Shown here piece after piece: positions 44,509-54,171 of a DNA stretch of 64,000 nt. Position numbers and translations under genes: made by a program. Position 1 is the first letter of the stretch. Each line of letters starts with the position of its first letter. The stretch covers positions 1-64,000 of the forward strand of contig JAEWIX010000048.1 in NCBI GenBank assembly GCA_023386885.1. Direction: 5' to 3'. The notes under the pieces are model-generated. The model had not been told where the DNA came from and did no database searches. It worked only from the letters and a program-made list of their open reading frames with translations. The DNA is from Pseudomonadota bacterium (GTDB lineage: Bacteria; Pseudomonadota; Alphaproteobacteria; Rhizobiales; Xanthobacteraceae).

Positions 44509-45271
44509 CGTCGGTTCAAATGTCGCTTTGCGTGCGAGCGGACTGCACAAGCGTTTCGGCGGCCTCAAGGCCGTCTCCGATGTATCGATCGATGTCCATG
44601 TCGGCGAGATCCATGCGGTGATCGGCCCGAACGGCGCAGGTAAATCCACCCTGATCAATCTGTTGTCCGGCGAACTGTTCGCCAATGGCGGCGCCATCAC
44701 GCTGGGTCCGACCGACATCACGCGACTGCCGCCGGATCGCCGCGCGCGGAACGGTCTCGGTCGTGCCTATCAGAAGACGACGATCTTCCCGAAATTCACC
44801 GTGCATGAAAACGTCCGCCTCGCCGCGCAGGCGCGCTCGCGAGCGCCGTTGCGGATGTTCGGCTCGGTGCGCTCGGATGCGACCGTCGGGGATCTCGCAG
44901 CGCAAGCCATCGCGAGAGTCGGCCTCGCGGCGCAAACGCAGATTGTCGCGAGCGACCTCAGCCACGGCGAACAGCGGCAATTGGAAATTGCCATGGTGTT
45001 GGCGACCGACCCGCGCATCATTCTCCTCGACGAGCCGTTGGCCGGCATGGGGCAGGCGGAAGCGCGCGGCATCATCGACCTGATCTCCTCGTTGAAGATC
45101 GGCCGTGCGGTGCTGCTGGTCGAACACGACATGGATGCGGTGTTCGAACTGGCGGATCGCCTCACCGTGATGCACGACGGCTGCGTGATCGCGAGCGGAT
45201 CGCCGCAGGAGGTGCGGATGCATCCGGCGGTGCGGACCGCTTACCTCGGCGATCACGGAGACGCGGCATGA
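44501..45271 (+). CDS. ABC transporter ATP-binding protein, LivG type
   Basis: A 256-residue ATPase. Walker A GPNGAGKST, signature LSHGEQRQLEIAMVLA, Walker B IILLDEPLAGM, switch His in VEHDMDAVFELADRL. GGAGGG lies just upstream of ATG 44501. Next start overlaps (ATGA). Confidence 0.93.
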   Translation: MVDVGSNVALRASGLHKRFGGLKAVSDVSIDVHVGEIHAVIGPNGAGKSTLINLLSGELFANGGAITLGPTDITRLPPDRRARNGLGRAYQKTTIFPKFTVHENVRLAAQARSRAPLRMFGSVRSDATVGDLAAQAIARVGLAAQTQIVASDLSHGEQRQLEIAMVLATDPRIILLDEPLAGMGQAEARGIIDLISSLKIGRAVLLVEHDMDAVFELADRLTVMHDGCVIASGSPQEVRMHPAVRTAYLGDHGDAA

Positions 45272-45978
45272 GCGCGTTGCTCGCGGTCAATCGTCTCGAG
45301 GCCTTCTACGGTGCGAGCCAGATTCTGCACGGCATTGATCTTTCGGTGGCACGCGGCGAGCAGATGGCACTGATCGGCCGCAACGGCATGGGCAAGACCA
45401 CGCTGCTGCGCTCGCTGATGGGTCTGGTGGCCGATTGTCGCGGCGACGTGAGCTTTGCGGAGCGCAGCATTCGCGGCGCGGCACCGGAAGACATCGCGCG
45501 TGCCGGGCTTGCGCTCGTGCCGGAAGGGCGCGGCATTTTCGGCTCGCTGACGGTGGAGGAGAATCTTACTATGGCGGCGCGGCCGGGAAGCGGCGGCCGG
45601 CAGGCCTGGACGTTGGCGCGCATCTACGAATTGTTTCCGCGGCTGCATCAGCGGCGCGGCAACGGCGGACATCAATTGTCGGGCGGCGAACAGCAGATGC
45701 TGACCATCGGCCGCGCGCTGATGACCAATCCCGACCTGATCCTGATCGATGAAGCAACCGAAGGCCTCGCGCCGCTGGTGGCGCAGGATATCTGGAAAAC
45801 CCTCGGCGTCATTCGCGGCGAGGGCATCGCCACCATCGTGGTCGACAAGGATTTTCGCAGTCTGGCGAAGATCACCGACCGCGCGGTCGTGCTGTCGAAG
45901 GGGACGGTGGTGTTCAACGGCGCGCCGACGGATTTGATGGCGCAGCCGGAATTGCTGGAGCGGCATCTCGGCGTGTAG
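45268..45978 (+). CDS. ABC transporter ATP-binding protein, LivF type
   Basis: A 236-residue ATPase. Walker A GRNGMGKTT, signature LSGGEQQMLTIGRALM, Walker B LILIDEATEGLAP. In the switch region the His is replaced by Lys (VVDKDFRSL); this is common in LivF-type subunits, which often lack the His. Last gene of the second liv operon; its stop is 5 bases from the stop of the convergent gene that follows. Confidence 0.93.
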   Translation: MSALLAVNRLEAFYGASQILHGIDLSVARGEQMALIGRNGMGKTTLLRSLMGLVADCRGDVSFAERSIRGAAPEDIARAGLALVPEGRGIFGSLTVEENLTMAARPGSGGRQAWTLARIYELFPRLHQRRGNGGHQLSGGEQQMLTIGRALMTNPDLILIDEATEGLAPLVAQDIWKTLGVIRGEGIATIVVDKDFRSLAKITDRAVVLSKGTVVFNGAPTDLMAQPELLERHLGV

Positions 45979-45983
45979 CGAAG

Positions 45984-46460
45984 CTACGATTCGACGACGA
46001 GGAGGCTTTCGTCGTTTGCCGCGCGAATATTCTCGTGTAGCGGCTCCGGCCAGCGCACCACCAGCTTGCCGACGAGATCGTCGAGCATGTCGAGTTCGTG
46101 CGTATCGTAGAACGTCGGATGAGCCGCGCGGGCAATGAAGGCGTGCAGCAGTGGCGCGGCGTCGTAGTCATAGACGATGTCGCCGGGCACGTTGCCGCGT
46201 TCGCGCCGCGTGAACCGGCGGAATGCGGTCAGCATCGCTGCCCCATCCTCGGTGGCGATGAAGGACAGAACATTGGCGTCGTCGCCGAAGCGCGGGCCGT
46301 CCTGCATCCGGTCGTAGGTCGATAGCGCGGCTGCGCGTTGCACGTCGTCGATCGACCGGAAATCCGACGAGGCGTCGTCGGGATGCAGCGTATTGCGGAT
46401 CGCGACGGTGCCGCCGGATGAAAGCCCGCGTGCACGCAGCAGTTCGCCCAGCGTCGTCAT
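45984..46460 (-). CDS. conserved hypothetical protein co-transcribed with boxR
   Basis: A 158-residue soluble protein beginning MTTLGELLRARGLSSGGTVA, with the pattern RNTLHPDD.. and SFIATEDGAAMLTAFRRF. It starts one base after the boxR stop, so it is very likely translated from the same message. The N-terminal half recalls the lead domain of some GIY-YIG-linked proteins, but no nuclease motif is visible. Function unknown; the operon position suggests a link to benzoate use. Confidence 0.7.
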   Translation of the reverse strand: MTTLGELLRARGLSSGGTVAIRNTLHPDDASSDFRSIDDVQRAAALSTYDRMQDGPRFGDDANVLSFIATEDGAAMLTAFRRFTRRERGNVPGDIVYDYDAAPLLHAFIARAAHPTFYDTHELDMLDDLVGKLVVRWPEPLHENIRAANDESLLVVES

Positions 46461-46461
46461 G

Positions 46462-47376
46462 TCAGGACGCGATGGTGTTGGGGCGGAACGACGCGTTGCC
46501 GGCCAGCACCGGCGCCACCGCGCCGAGCAGCCGCGCGGCCGCGGCGTCGACGCTTTGCCCCGCGGTGTCCACCACGGTCGATGCACGGGCATAAAGCGGT
46601 TCGCGGCTGAGCAGTATGGTGCGCAATTCGGCCATCGCCGAGCGATCGTCGGCCATCGGGCGCAGGTCGCCTTGCCGTCGCACCCGCGCCATGTGTTCCT
46701 CGGGCTCCGCCTTGAGCCAGATCGTGTAGAACGACGACAGGATGAGATCGAAGGTCAGCGGCTCCGACACGATGCCACCGCCGGTGGCGAGCACGATCAG
46801 TTCCTTGCGCGCGAGTAACTTGCCGAGTGCCGCCTGCTCCATGCGGCGGAATCCTTCCTGACCGTACAGCGCGATGATCTCGGCGACCGACAGGCCGTTC
46901 TCCTGTTCGATCTGCTTGTTGAGTTCGACGAAGGCCCAGCCGATCTGCTTTGCGAGCATGCGGCCGAGCGTCGATTTGCCGGCTCCGCGCAGGCCGATCA
47001 AGGCGATACCGGCGAACGGCATCTGGCCATGCATCGCGGCTTCGCTGCTGCCCTGGCCGGCGAGAACATTCTTGGCCTGAACGATCTGGCCGGGGGTGGC
47101 ATGGCGCATCAGTTCGCGGATCACCGGCCAGTCCGGCGCCGGATCGCTCGACGGAATCAGATCCTCGAGGTGCGCGCCCATCGCGTTTGAAACCCGGCGC
47201 AGCAGCACGATTGAGACGTTGCCTTTGCCGCTTTCGAGTTGCGCGATGTAGCGTTCGGAAATGCCGGACACTTTCGCCAGCACCTTGCGCGACATGCCGC
47301 GCAGGCCCCGCATCGTCCGGACGCGGCGGCCGAGTTCCTCAAGAAAGCTGTCTTCTGGATCGGGGTGCTCGGTCAT
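46462..47376 (-). CDS. boxR: BoxR/BzdR-type regulator (HTH + shikimate kinase-like domain)
   Basis: A 304-residue repressor of the benzoyl-CoA epoxidation pathway. The N-terminal Xre/Cro HTH is ELGRRVRTMRGLRGMSRKVL with GISERYIAQLESGKGNVSI; the C-terminal shikimate kinase-like fold has P-loop GLRGAGKSTLG and LATGGGIVSEP. In BzdR of Azoarcus, benzoyl-CoA binds the second domain and releases DNA at TGCA-containing operators. Here the boxC promoter carries four ATGCAT palindromes. It is divergent from the benzoate-CoA ligase gene. Confidence 0.93.
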   Translation of the reverse strand: MTEHPDPEDSFLEELGRRVRTMRGLRGMSRKVLAKVSGISERYIAQLESGKGNVSIVLLRRVSNAMGAHLEDLIPSSDPAPDWPVIRELMRHATPGQIVQAKNVLAGQGSSEAAMHGQMPFAGIALIGLRGAGKSTLGRMLAKQIGWAFVELNKQIEQENGLSVAEIIALYGQEGFRRMEQAALGKLLARKELIVLATGGGIVSEPLTFDLILSSFYTIWLKAEPEEHMARVRRQGDLRPMADDRSAMAELRTILLSREPLYARASTVVDTAGQSVDAAAARLLGAVAPVLAGNASFRPNTIAS

Positions 47377-47464
47377 GCGGCCTGACTTCTTTTCCCATCC
47401 GGTGGCGCTTTTGGAAACATAATGCAGGAAGCCATTGACAGCAAGCGCGTCGAGTGTCTCTATA

Positions 47465-47478
47465 TGAATTATAATTCA
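47465..47478. promoter_or_regulatory. perfect 14-bp palindrome between boxR and benzoate-CoA ligase
   Basis: TGAATTATAATTCA is a perfect palindrome, about 90 bases before boxR and 75 before the ligase start. It is AT-rich against a GC-rich background. It could bind a regulator acting on both divergent genes. It lacks the ATGCAT core found at the boxC promoter, but a TGCA occurs at 47423. Confidence 0.45.
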
Positions 47479-47550
47479 GAATAAGTCGAGACTGGGAGGA
47501 GAAGCTGTGCGCATGTGCTATTCAAACGAATGGTTAATTGGGAGCGTGGC

Positions 47551-49089
47551 ATGACCGAGTCGCTGGATTCGTACAATGCCGCGACTTGGCTGCTCGACCG
47601 CAATGTCGATGAAGGACGCGGCGGCAAGCTCGCCTTCACTGATACCGTCAATGACCTGACCTACGGTGAATTGCAATCGCAAAGCCGTCGCCTCGCCAAC
47701 CTGTTGCATCGTCTCGGCGTGCGGCGTGAAGAACGCGTCGCGATGATCATGCTCGACACGGTGGATTTTCCCGTCGTGTTCCTCGGTGCGATCCGCGCCG
47801 GCGTGGTGCCGGTGCCGCTCAACACGCTGCTCACTGCCGAACAATACGCCTACATTCTCGCCGATTGTCGCGCGCGCGTGCTGTTCGTGTCCGAAGAGTT
47901 GTGGCCGGCGCTGCGTGATGTCGCGGGTCGCATGTCGGCGCTCGAGCATGTCGTGATTTCCGGCAGCAATGCGGACGGACAACTGAAATTCTCCGATGAG
48001 ATCGTCAAGGAATCGGATCAATACGCGACCGCTGAGACGCATCCGGAGGAGCCGGCGTTCTGGCTCTACTCGTCGGGGTCGACCGGAATGCCGAAGGGCG
48101 TGCGGCATCTGCACGCGTCGCTCGCCGCGACCGCCGACACTTACGCCAAACAGGTGCTCGGCATTCGCGAGGACGATGTCGGACTGTCGGCGGCGAAACT
48201 GTTTTTCGCTTACGGTCTCGGCAATGCGCTGACGTTTCCGATGTCGGTCGGCGCGACGACGGTGCTCAACAGCGAGCGGCCGACGCCGGCGCGGATGTTC
48301 GAACTGATGCAGACATACAATCCCAGCATCTTCTTCGGCGTGCCGACATTGTTTGCCGCGATGCTCAATGATGAAACGCTGAAGAATGCCGGCGGCGGTT
48401 CGCGGCTGCGCGTCTGCACATCGGCGGGCGAAGCCTTGCCGGAGTCGGTCGGCAATCATTGGCGCGAGCGTTTCGAGGTCGACATTCTCGACGGCGTCGG
48501 CTCCACCGAACTGCTGCACATCTTCCTGTCGAACGCGCCCGGTGACGTGAAGTACGGCACCTCGGGGCGGCCGGTGCCTGGCTATCAGGTGCGGCTGGTC
48601 GATGAGAGCGGCAACGATGTCGCCGATGGCGAGGTCGGCGAATTGCTGGTCAACGCGCCGTCCGCCGGCGAGGGCTACTGGAATCAGCGCAACAAATCGC
48701 GGCGGACGTTCGAAGGCGACTGGACCCGCACCGGCGACAAGTACGTCCGCGATGGCGACGGCCGCTACACCTACTGCGGCCGCGCCGACGACATGTTCAA
48801 GGTCTCGGGCATCTGGGTATCGCCGTTCGAAGTCGAAAGCGCGCTGATCACGCATCCGGCAGTCGCGGAAGCGGCGGTGGTGCCGGAAGCCGATGGCGAA
48901 GGTCTATTGAAGCCGAAAGCCTTCGTGGTGCTGAAACCCGGCGCCGCCACCGACGGCTTGCATGAGTCGCTCAAGGAGCACGTCAAGCACGCGGTCGGGC
49001 CATGGAAGTATCCGCGCTGGATCGAGGTGGTGGACGCATTACCGAAAACCGCGACCGGAAAAATCCAGCGCTTCAAGCTGCGCGAGTGA
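47551..49089 (+). CDS. bclA: benzoate-CoA ligase
   Basis: A 512-residue ANL enzyme that makes benzoyl-CoA from benzoate, ATP and CoA. Motifs: YSSGSTGMPKGVRHLH, GVGSTELLHIFLSN, and the C-terminal catalytic Lys in PKTATGKIQRFKL. The SAAKLFFAYGLGN segment matches benzoate-CoA ligases. ATG 47551 follows GGGAG by six bases; two ATGs upstream are less likely. First enzyme of the box pathway. Confidence 0.93.
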   Translation: MTESLDSYNAATWLLDRNVDEGRGGKLAFTDTVNDLTYGELQSQSRRLANLLHRLGVRREERVAMIMLDTVDFPVVFLGAIRAGVVPVPLNTLLTAEQYAYILADCRARVLFVSEELWPALRDVAGRMSALEHVVISGSNADGQLKFSDEIVKESDQYATAETHPEEPAFWLYSSGSTGMPKGVRHLHASLAATADTYAKQVLGIREDDVGLSAAKLFFAYGLGNALTFPMSVGATTVLNSERPTPARMFELMQTYNPSIFFGVPTLFAAMLNDETLKNAGGGSRLRVCTSAGEALPESVGNHWRERFEVDILDGVGSTELLHIFLSNAPGDVKYGTSGRPVPGYQVRLVDESGNDVADGEVGELLVNAPSAGEGYWNQRNKSRRTFEGDWTRTGDKYVRDGDGRYTYCGRADDMFKVSGIWVSPFEVESALITHPAVAEAAVVPEADGEGLLKPKAFVVLKPGAATDGLHESLKEHVKHAVGPWKYPRWIEVVDALPKTATGKIQRFKLRE

Positions 49090-49153
49090 TGAAGGGTGAA
49101 GTCGTGATGACGAATGTGAGTGATGGTTTCTGCGCGTGCGACGCCCGCAGTTA

Positions 49154-49262
49154 TTCCCTCCCCCCTTGTGGGGGAGGGTTAGGGTGGGGGGTGAGCCGCG
49201 AAATCTATGCTCGTGAGTACCCCCCTTTCCACCTCTCCCCCACAAGGGGGGAGAGAGCAGGT
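49154..49262. repeat. palindromic repeat element inside the box cluster, copy 1
   Basis: CTCCCCCCTTGTGGGGGAGGG near 49154-49178 is mirrored by CTCCCCCACAAGGGGGGAG near 49237-49256, forming a long hairpin. Related CCTCCCC/GGGGAGG elements occur at 52438 and 54028, so all three larger gaps within the box cluster hold one. Confidence 0.7.
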
Positions 49263-49291
49263 TGCGTTTCGCGGAGAGGTGGGCGCGCAGC

Positions 49292-50107
49292 ATGACAACA
49301 TTGTCTCCTCAAGGAACACTCGCCGTCGGCGATGCGCAGATCGAGTATCGCATGATCGGGCCGATGCCCGACGCTGCGCCGACGCTGGTGCTGTTGCACG
49401 AAGGCCTCGGTTGTGCGGCGCTGTGGGGAAATTTCCCCGAACGCCTCGCAGAAGCGACCGGCTGCGGCGTGTTCGTCTATTCGCGGATCGGCTATGGCGC
49501 ATCGAGTCCGGCCGCGATGCCGCGTGGGCCCGACTACATGCATGTCGAAGCGCTCGACGTGCTACCGCGCGTGCTGGATGCAATCGGATTCAAGCGCGGC
49601 TTGCTGGTCGGCCATTCCGATGGCGCGTCGATCGCGGCGATCTATGCCGGCGGCATTCAGGATCACCGCGTGCGCGGCGTGGCGCTGATGGCGCCGCACT
49701 TCGTGATGGAAGACATGAATCTCGTGGCCATCGCGAAAGCGCGCGACGACTATCGCGACGGCGAGCTGCGCGCGAAACTCGCGCGCTGGCATCAGAACGT
49801 CGACAATGCTTTTCACGGCTGGAATGACACCTGGCTCAATCCGAAATTCCGCGACTGGGATATCTCGGAGTATCTCGCCTATATCCGCGTGCCGGTGGCG
49901 ATCATTCAGGGCGCGAACGATCAATACGGCACCGTGTTGCAGATCGAGGTCGCGCAGGAGGAATGCTATTGCCCGGTGGATGTGACGCTGATTTCCGGCG
50001 CGGGCCATTCGCTGCATCGCGAGGTGCCGAACGAAACGCTGGCGGCGCTGGGCGCGTTCACCGATCGCATTCTGCGCGTCCATGAGAGCGCGGATCGCGC
50101 GGCGTGA
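49292..50107 (+). CDS. alpha/beta hydrolase in the box cluster
   Basis: A 271-residue alpha/beta hydrolase. Oxyanion region LLHEGLGCAALWGNFPE, nucleophile GHSDGAS, an acidic residue in QGANDQYGT and His in GAGHSLHRE complete a triad. Similar hydrolases occur in several box clusters, where a lactone or thioester hydrolysis step has been proposed. AGAGG precedes the start at a somewhat long distance. Confidence 0.88.
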   Translation: MTTLSPQGTLAVGDAQIEYRMIGPMPDAAPTLVLLHEGLGCAALWGNFPERLAEATGCGVFVYSRIGYGASSPAAMPRGPDYMHVEALDVLPRVLDAIGFKRGLLVGHSDGASIAAIYAGGIQDHRVRGVALMAPHFVMEDMNLVAIAKARDDYRDGELRAKLARWHQNVDNAFHGWNDTWLNPKFRDWDISEYLAYIRVPVAIIQGANDQYGTVLQIEVAQEECYCPVDVTLISGAGHSLHREVPNETLAALGAFTDRILRVHESADRAA

Positions 50108-50168
50108 CGAAGGTCGCGCGAACTCATTTTCAGCGTGCGTGATCGTGTCGTCGACGGAATCGTTTCCG

Positions 50169-50651
50169 ATGCCGCAATGGGCGCATGTGCCGGGCGAAAC
50201 GCGCGACGCGGATCATGCGCGGCTCGCGCCAGTGAAGGCATTGGTGCCGCAGCGTTTCGAACACGTCGTGCCGGCGGATCATCCGGCGTTGCGTCATGGC
50301 CTCGCGCTCAACGACGCCGGCTTCTTCTGGGAATGCCACGAAATTCTCGAAGCGGTGTGGATGGCATCGCCGCAAGGCGGCCGCGATCGCATTCTGCTGC
50401 GTGCGTGCATTCAGATTGCCAACGCCAATCTCAAATCGAAGATGCAACGCGTTGCGGCGGCGGCACGGCTCGATGCCGAGGCGGTGGCGCTGCTGGAGGA
50501 AGTGCAGGCGCGGGGACCGGCCGAGGATGCCGATAGTTTCGCCGCGCATTTCGACGCCAACGGGCTGTCGGGATTCTTGCGGCGATCCCGTGGCGGATCT
50601 CCGGCAGGGGCAAGGCGGCCGATCGCGCTGACGATTTTTGCCTCAATATGA
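50169..50651 (+). CDS. DUF309 family protein
   Basis: A 160-residue protein with the DUF309 motif NDAGFFWECHEILEAVWMAS and ILLRACIQIANANLKSKM. Function unknown; in this family Glu and His residues near the centre are conserved. ATG 50169 is used; GTG codons upstream (50139) could also serve. It is the last gene before the boxC promoter. Confidence 0.8.
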   Translation: MPQWAHVPGETRDADHARLAPVKALVPQRFEHVVPADHPALRHGLALNDAGFFWECHEILEAVWMASPQGGRDRILLRACIQIANANLKSKMQRVAAAARLDAEAVALLEEVQARGPAEDADSFAAHFDANGLSGFLRRSRGGSPAGARRPIALTIFASI

Positions 50652-50657
50652 AAAAAA

Positions 50658-50725
50658 ATGCATGTTTTTGGACTCGACAGGTCATGCATTATGCATTATG
50701 ATGCATATCAACGATAACGGATGCA
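50658..50725 (+). promoter_or_regulatory. boxC promoter with ATGCAT operator cluster
   Basis: ATGCAT occurs at 50658, 50684, 50691 and 50701, and ATGCAG at 50721. Between them is a promoter-like pair: TCGACA (50674-50679), a 17-base spacer, TATGAT (50697-50702). The operators overlap the spacer and -10 element. BzdR, the homologue of BoxR, recognises TGCA repeats, so this is the expected BoxR binding region. It places boxCBA under its own repressible promoter. Confidence 0.75.
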
Positions 50726-50740
50726 GACAGGGTGGTCCCC

Positions 50741-52429
50741 ATGGCCGGTGAAGATCGGGTGCTCGCGAACGGCGCCAAGCATATTGATTTCCAGACCGAC
50801 CCCAGCCGCTACCGGCACTGGACAATCGACGTTGCCGGCGACGTCGCGACCCTGACCATGGATGTCGACGAGAACGGCGGCCTGTTCGAGGGCTATCAGC
50901 TCAAGCTCAACTCCTACGATCTCGGCGTCGATATCGAACTCGCGGACGCGGTGCAGCGGCTGCGCTTCGAGCATCCCGAAGTGAAGGTGGTGGTGATGCG
51001 CTCGGGCAAGAACCGCGTGTTCTGCGCCGGCGCCAACATCCGCATGCTGGCGGGCTCGACTCACGCGCACAAGGTCAACTTCTGCAAGTTCACCAACGAG
51101 ACCCGTAACGGCCTGGAAGACTCGAGCGAGAACTCCGGCCAGAAGTTCATCTGCGTCGTCAACGGCACCGCGGCCGGCGGCGGCTACGAACTGGCGCTCG
51201 CGACCGATCACATCATCATGGCGGACGACGGCGCGGCGGCGGTGGCGTTGCCGGAAGTGCCGTTGCTCGCGGTGCTGCCGGGCACCGGCGGGCTGACGCG
51301 CGTGGTGGACAAGCGCAAGGTGCGTCGCGATCACGCCGATTACTTCTGCACGATCGAAGAAGGCATCAAGGGCAAGCGCGCGGTGCAATGGCGGCTGGTC
51401 GATGAGATCGCGCCGAACAGCAAGCTTGAAGCGAAGCTCGCCGAACGCGCCAAGGCGATGGCGGCGACCTCAAACCGCAACGGCGATGGCAAGGGCATCG
51501 CGCTGACGCCGCTTCATCGCAAGATCGACGACAACGGGCTGCATTATGATTTCGTCGATGTCGAAATCGATCGCGCGCAACACATCGCCACCATCACCCT
51601 CAAGGCACCGGAGAGTGCGCCGCCGGCCGATGTCGCCGGGCTTCTCGCGCAAGGCGACGCCTTCTGGTCGTTGCAGGTGGCGCGCGAACTCGACGACGCC
51701 ATTCTGCATCTGCGCATCAACGAACTCGACACCGCGATGCTGGTGTTCAAGTCGCATGGCGAGGGCGCCAGCGTGCTGGCCTATGACGATTTTCTCGAGA
51801 AGAACAAAGCACACTGGCTGGTCAACGAAATCCGCCATTACTGGAAGCGCGTGCTCAAGCGCATCGATGTCACCTCGCGCACGCTGGTGACCTTGGTGGA
51901 GCCCGGCTCCTGCTTCGTCGGCACATTGGCCGAACTCGTGTTCGCGGCGGATCGCTCCTACATGCTGGTCGGCCAGCGCGACGGCGACAACCGCGCGCCG
52001 CCGGCGATTGTGCTCAACGCCATGAATTTCGGTCCCTATCCGATGAGCCACGGTCTGACGCGGCTGCAATCGCGCTTTCAGGCGGACCCGAACGATGTCG
52101 ATGCAGCGCAGGGGAAGATCGGCGAAGCGCTCGATGCCGAGACCGCCGAGGAACTGGGCCTCGTCACCTTCGCGCTCGACGATATCGACTGGGACGACGA
52201 GGTGCGCGTGTTCATGGAGGAGCGCACCAGTTTCTCGCCGGACTCGCTGACCGGCATGGAAGCCAACCTGCGCTTCGTCGGGCCGGAGACGATGGAATCG
52301 AAAATCTTCGCGCGGCTCACAGCGTGGCAGAACTGGATTTTCCAGCGCCCCAACGCGGTCGGCGAAAACGGCGCACTGCGTCGCTACGGCACCGGCGTGA
52401 AAGCCGAGTTCGACATGACACGGGTTTAG
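50741..52429 (+). CDS. boxC: 2,3-epoxybenzoyl-CoA dihydrolase (ring-opening enzyme) BoxC
   Basis: A 562-residue crotonase-superfamily enzyme with two related domains. It opens 2,3-epoxybenzoyl-CoA with two waters to 3,4-dehydroadipyl-CoA semialdehyde and formate. Motifs: NRVFCAGANIRMLAGSTHAH, VVNGTAAGGGYELALATDHI and VALPEVPLLAVLPGTGGLTR. Length matches known BoxC (about 555). ATG 50741, with AGGGTGG upstream, is preferred over a GTG three codons earlier. Confidence 0.96.
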   Translation: MAGEDRVLANGAKHIDFQTDPSRYRHWTIDVAGDVATLTMDVDENGGLFEGYQLKLNSYDLGVDIELADAVQRLRFEHPEVKVVVMRSGKNRVFCAGANIRMLAGSTHAHKVNFCKFTNETRNGLEDSSENSGQKFICVVNGTAAGGGYELALATDHIIMADDGAAAVALPEVPLLAVLPGTGGLTRVVDKRKVRRDHADYFCTIEEGIKGKRAVQWRLVDEIAPNSKLEAKLAERAKAMAATSNRNGDGKGIALTPLHRKIDDNGLHYDFVDVEIDRAQHIATITLKAPESAPPADVAGLLAQGDAFWSLQVARELDDAILHLRINELDTAMLVFKSHGEGASVLAYDDFLEKNKAHWLVNEIRHYWKRVLKRIDVTSRTLVTLVEPGSCFVGTLAELVFAADRSYMLVGQRDGDNRAPPAIVLNAMNFGPYPMSHGLTRLQSRFQADPNDVDAAQGKIGEALDAETAEELGLVTFALDDIDWDDEVRVFMEERTSFSPDSLTGMEANLRFVGPETMESKIFARLTAWQNWIFQRPNAVGENGALRRYGTGVKAEFDMTRV

Positions 52430-52437
52430 CTTTGCTC

Positions 52438-52560
52438 ACCCTCCCCTGAAAGGGGAGGGTCGGATCGCGATAGCGCTCCGGGGAGGGGTCGTTATCGACG
52501 CCTCCGTGACCCCCACCCGGGGAGTTGAACTCGCCGACCTCCCCCTGCAGGGGGAGGCGA
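52438..52560. repeat. palindromic repeat element inside the box cluster, copy 2
   Basis: CACCCTCCCCTGAAAGGGGAG begins the unit and CCTCCCCCTGCAGGGGGAGG (52540-52559) ends it; each is a hairpin. The final hairpin lies just ahead of the boxB ribosome site (GAGGAGAGG). Confidence 0.7.
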
Positions 52561-52580
52561 AGAAAGAGGAGAGGCCTCCC

Positions 52581-54026
<1,446 letters not shown>

Positions 54027-54027
54027 C

Positions 54028-54165
54028 TTACCTCCCCCAGAAGGGGGAGGTCGAACGTGAAACGTTCAGGTGGGGGTGAGCGGGATTGCAAAATCACCCC
54101 ACCCGGGCGCCATTGTTCGCTTCGCTCACCGCGCCGACCCTCCCCCTCCAGGGAGGGTGAAGAGG
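54028..54165. repeat. palindromic repeat element inside the box cluster, copy 3
   Basis: CCTCCCCCAGAAGGGGGAGG (54031-54050) starts just after the boxB stop, and ACCCTCCCCCTCCAGGGAGGG (54137-54157) ends it just before boxA. A CGAACGTGAAACGTTCAGG palindrome lies between. Confidence 0.7.
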
Positions 54166-54171
54166 TCCGAC

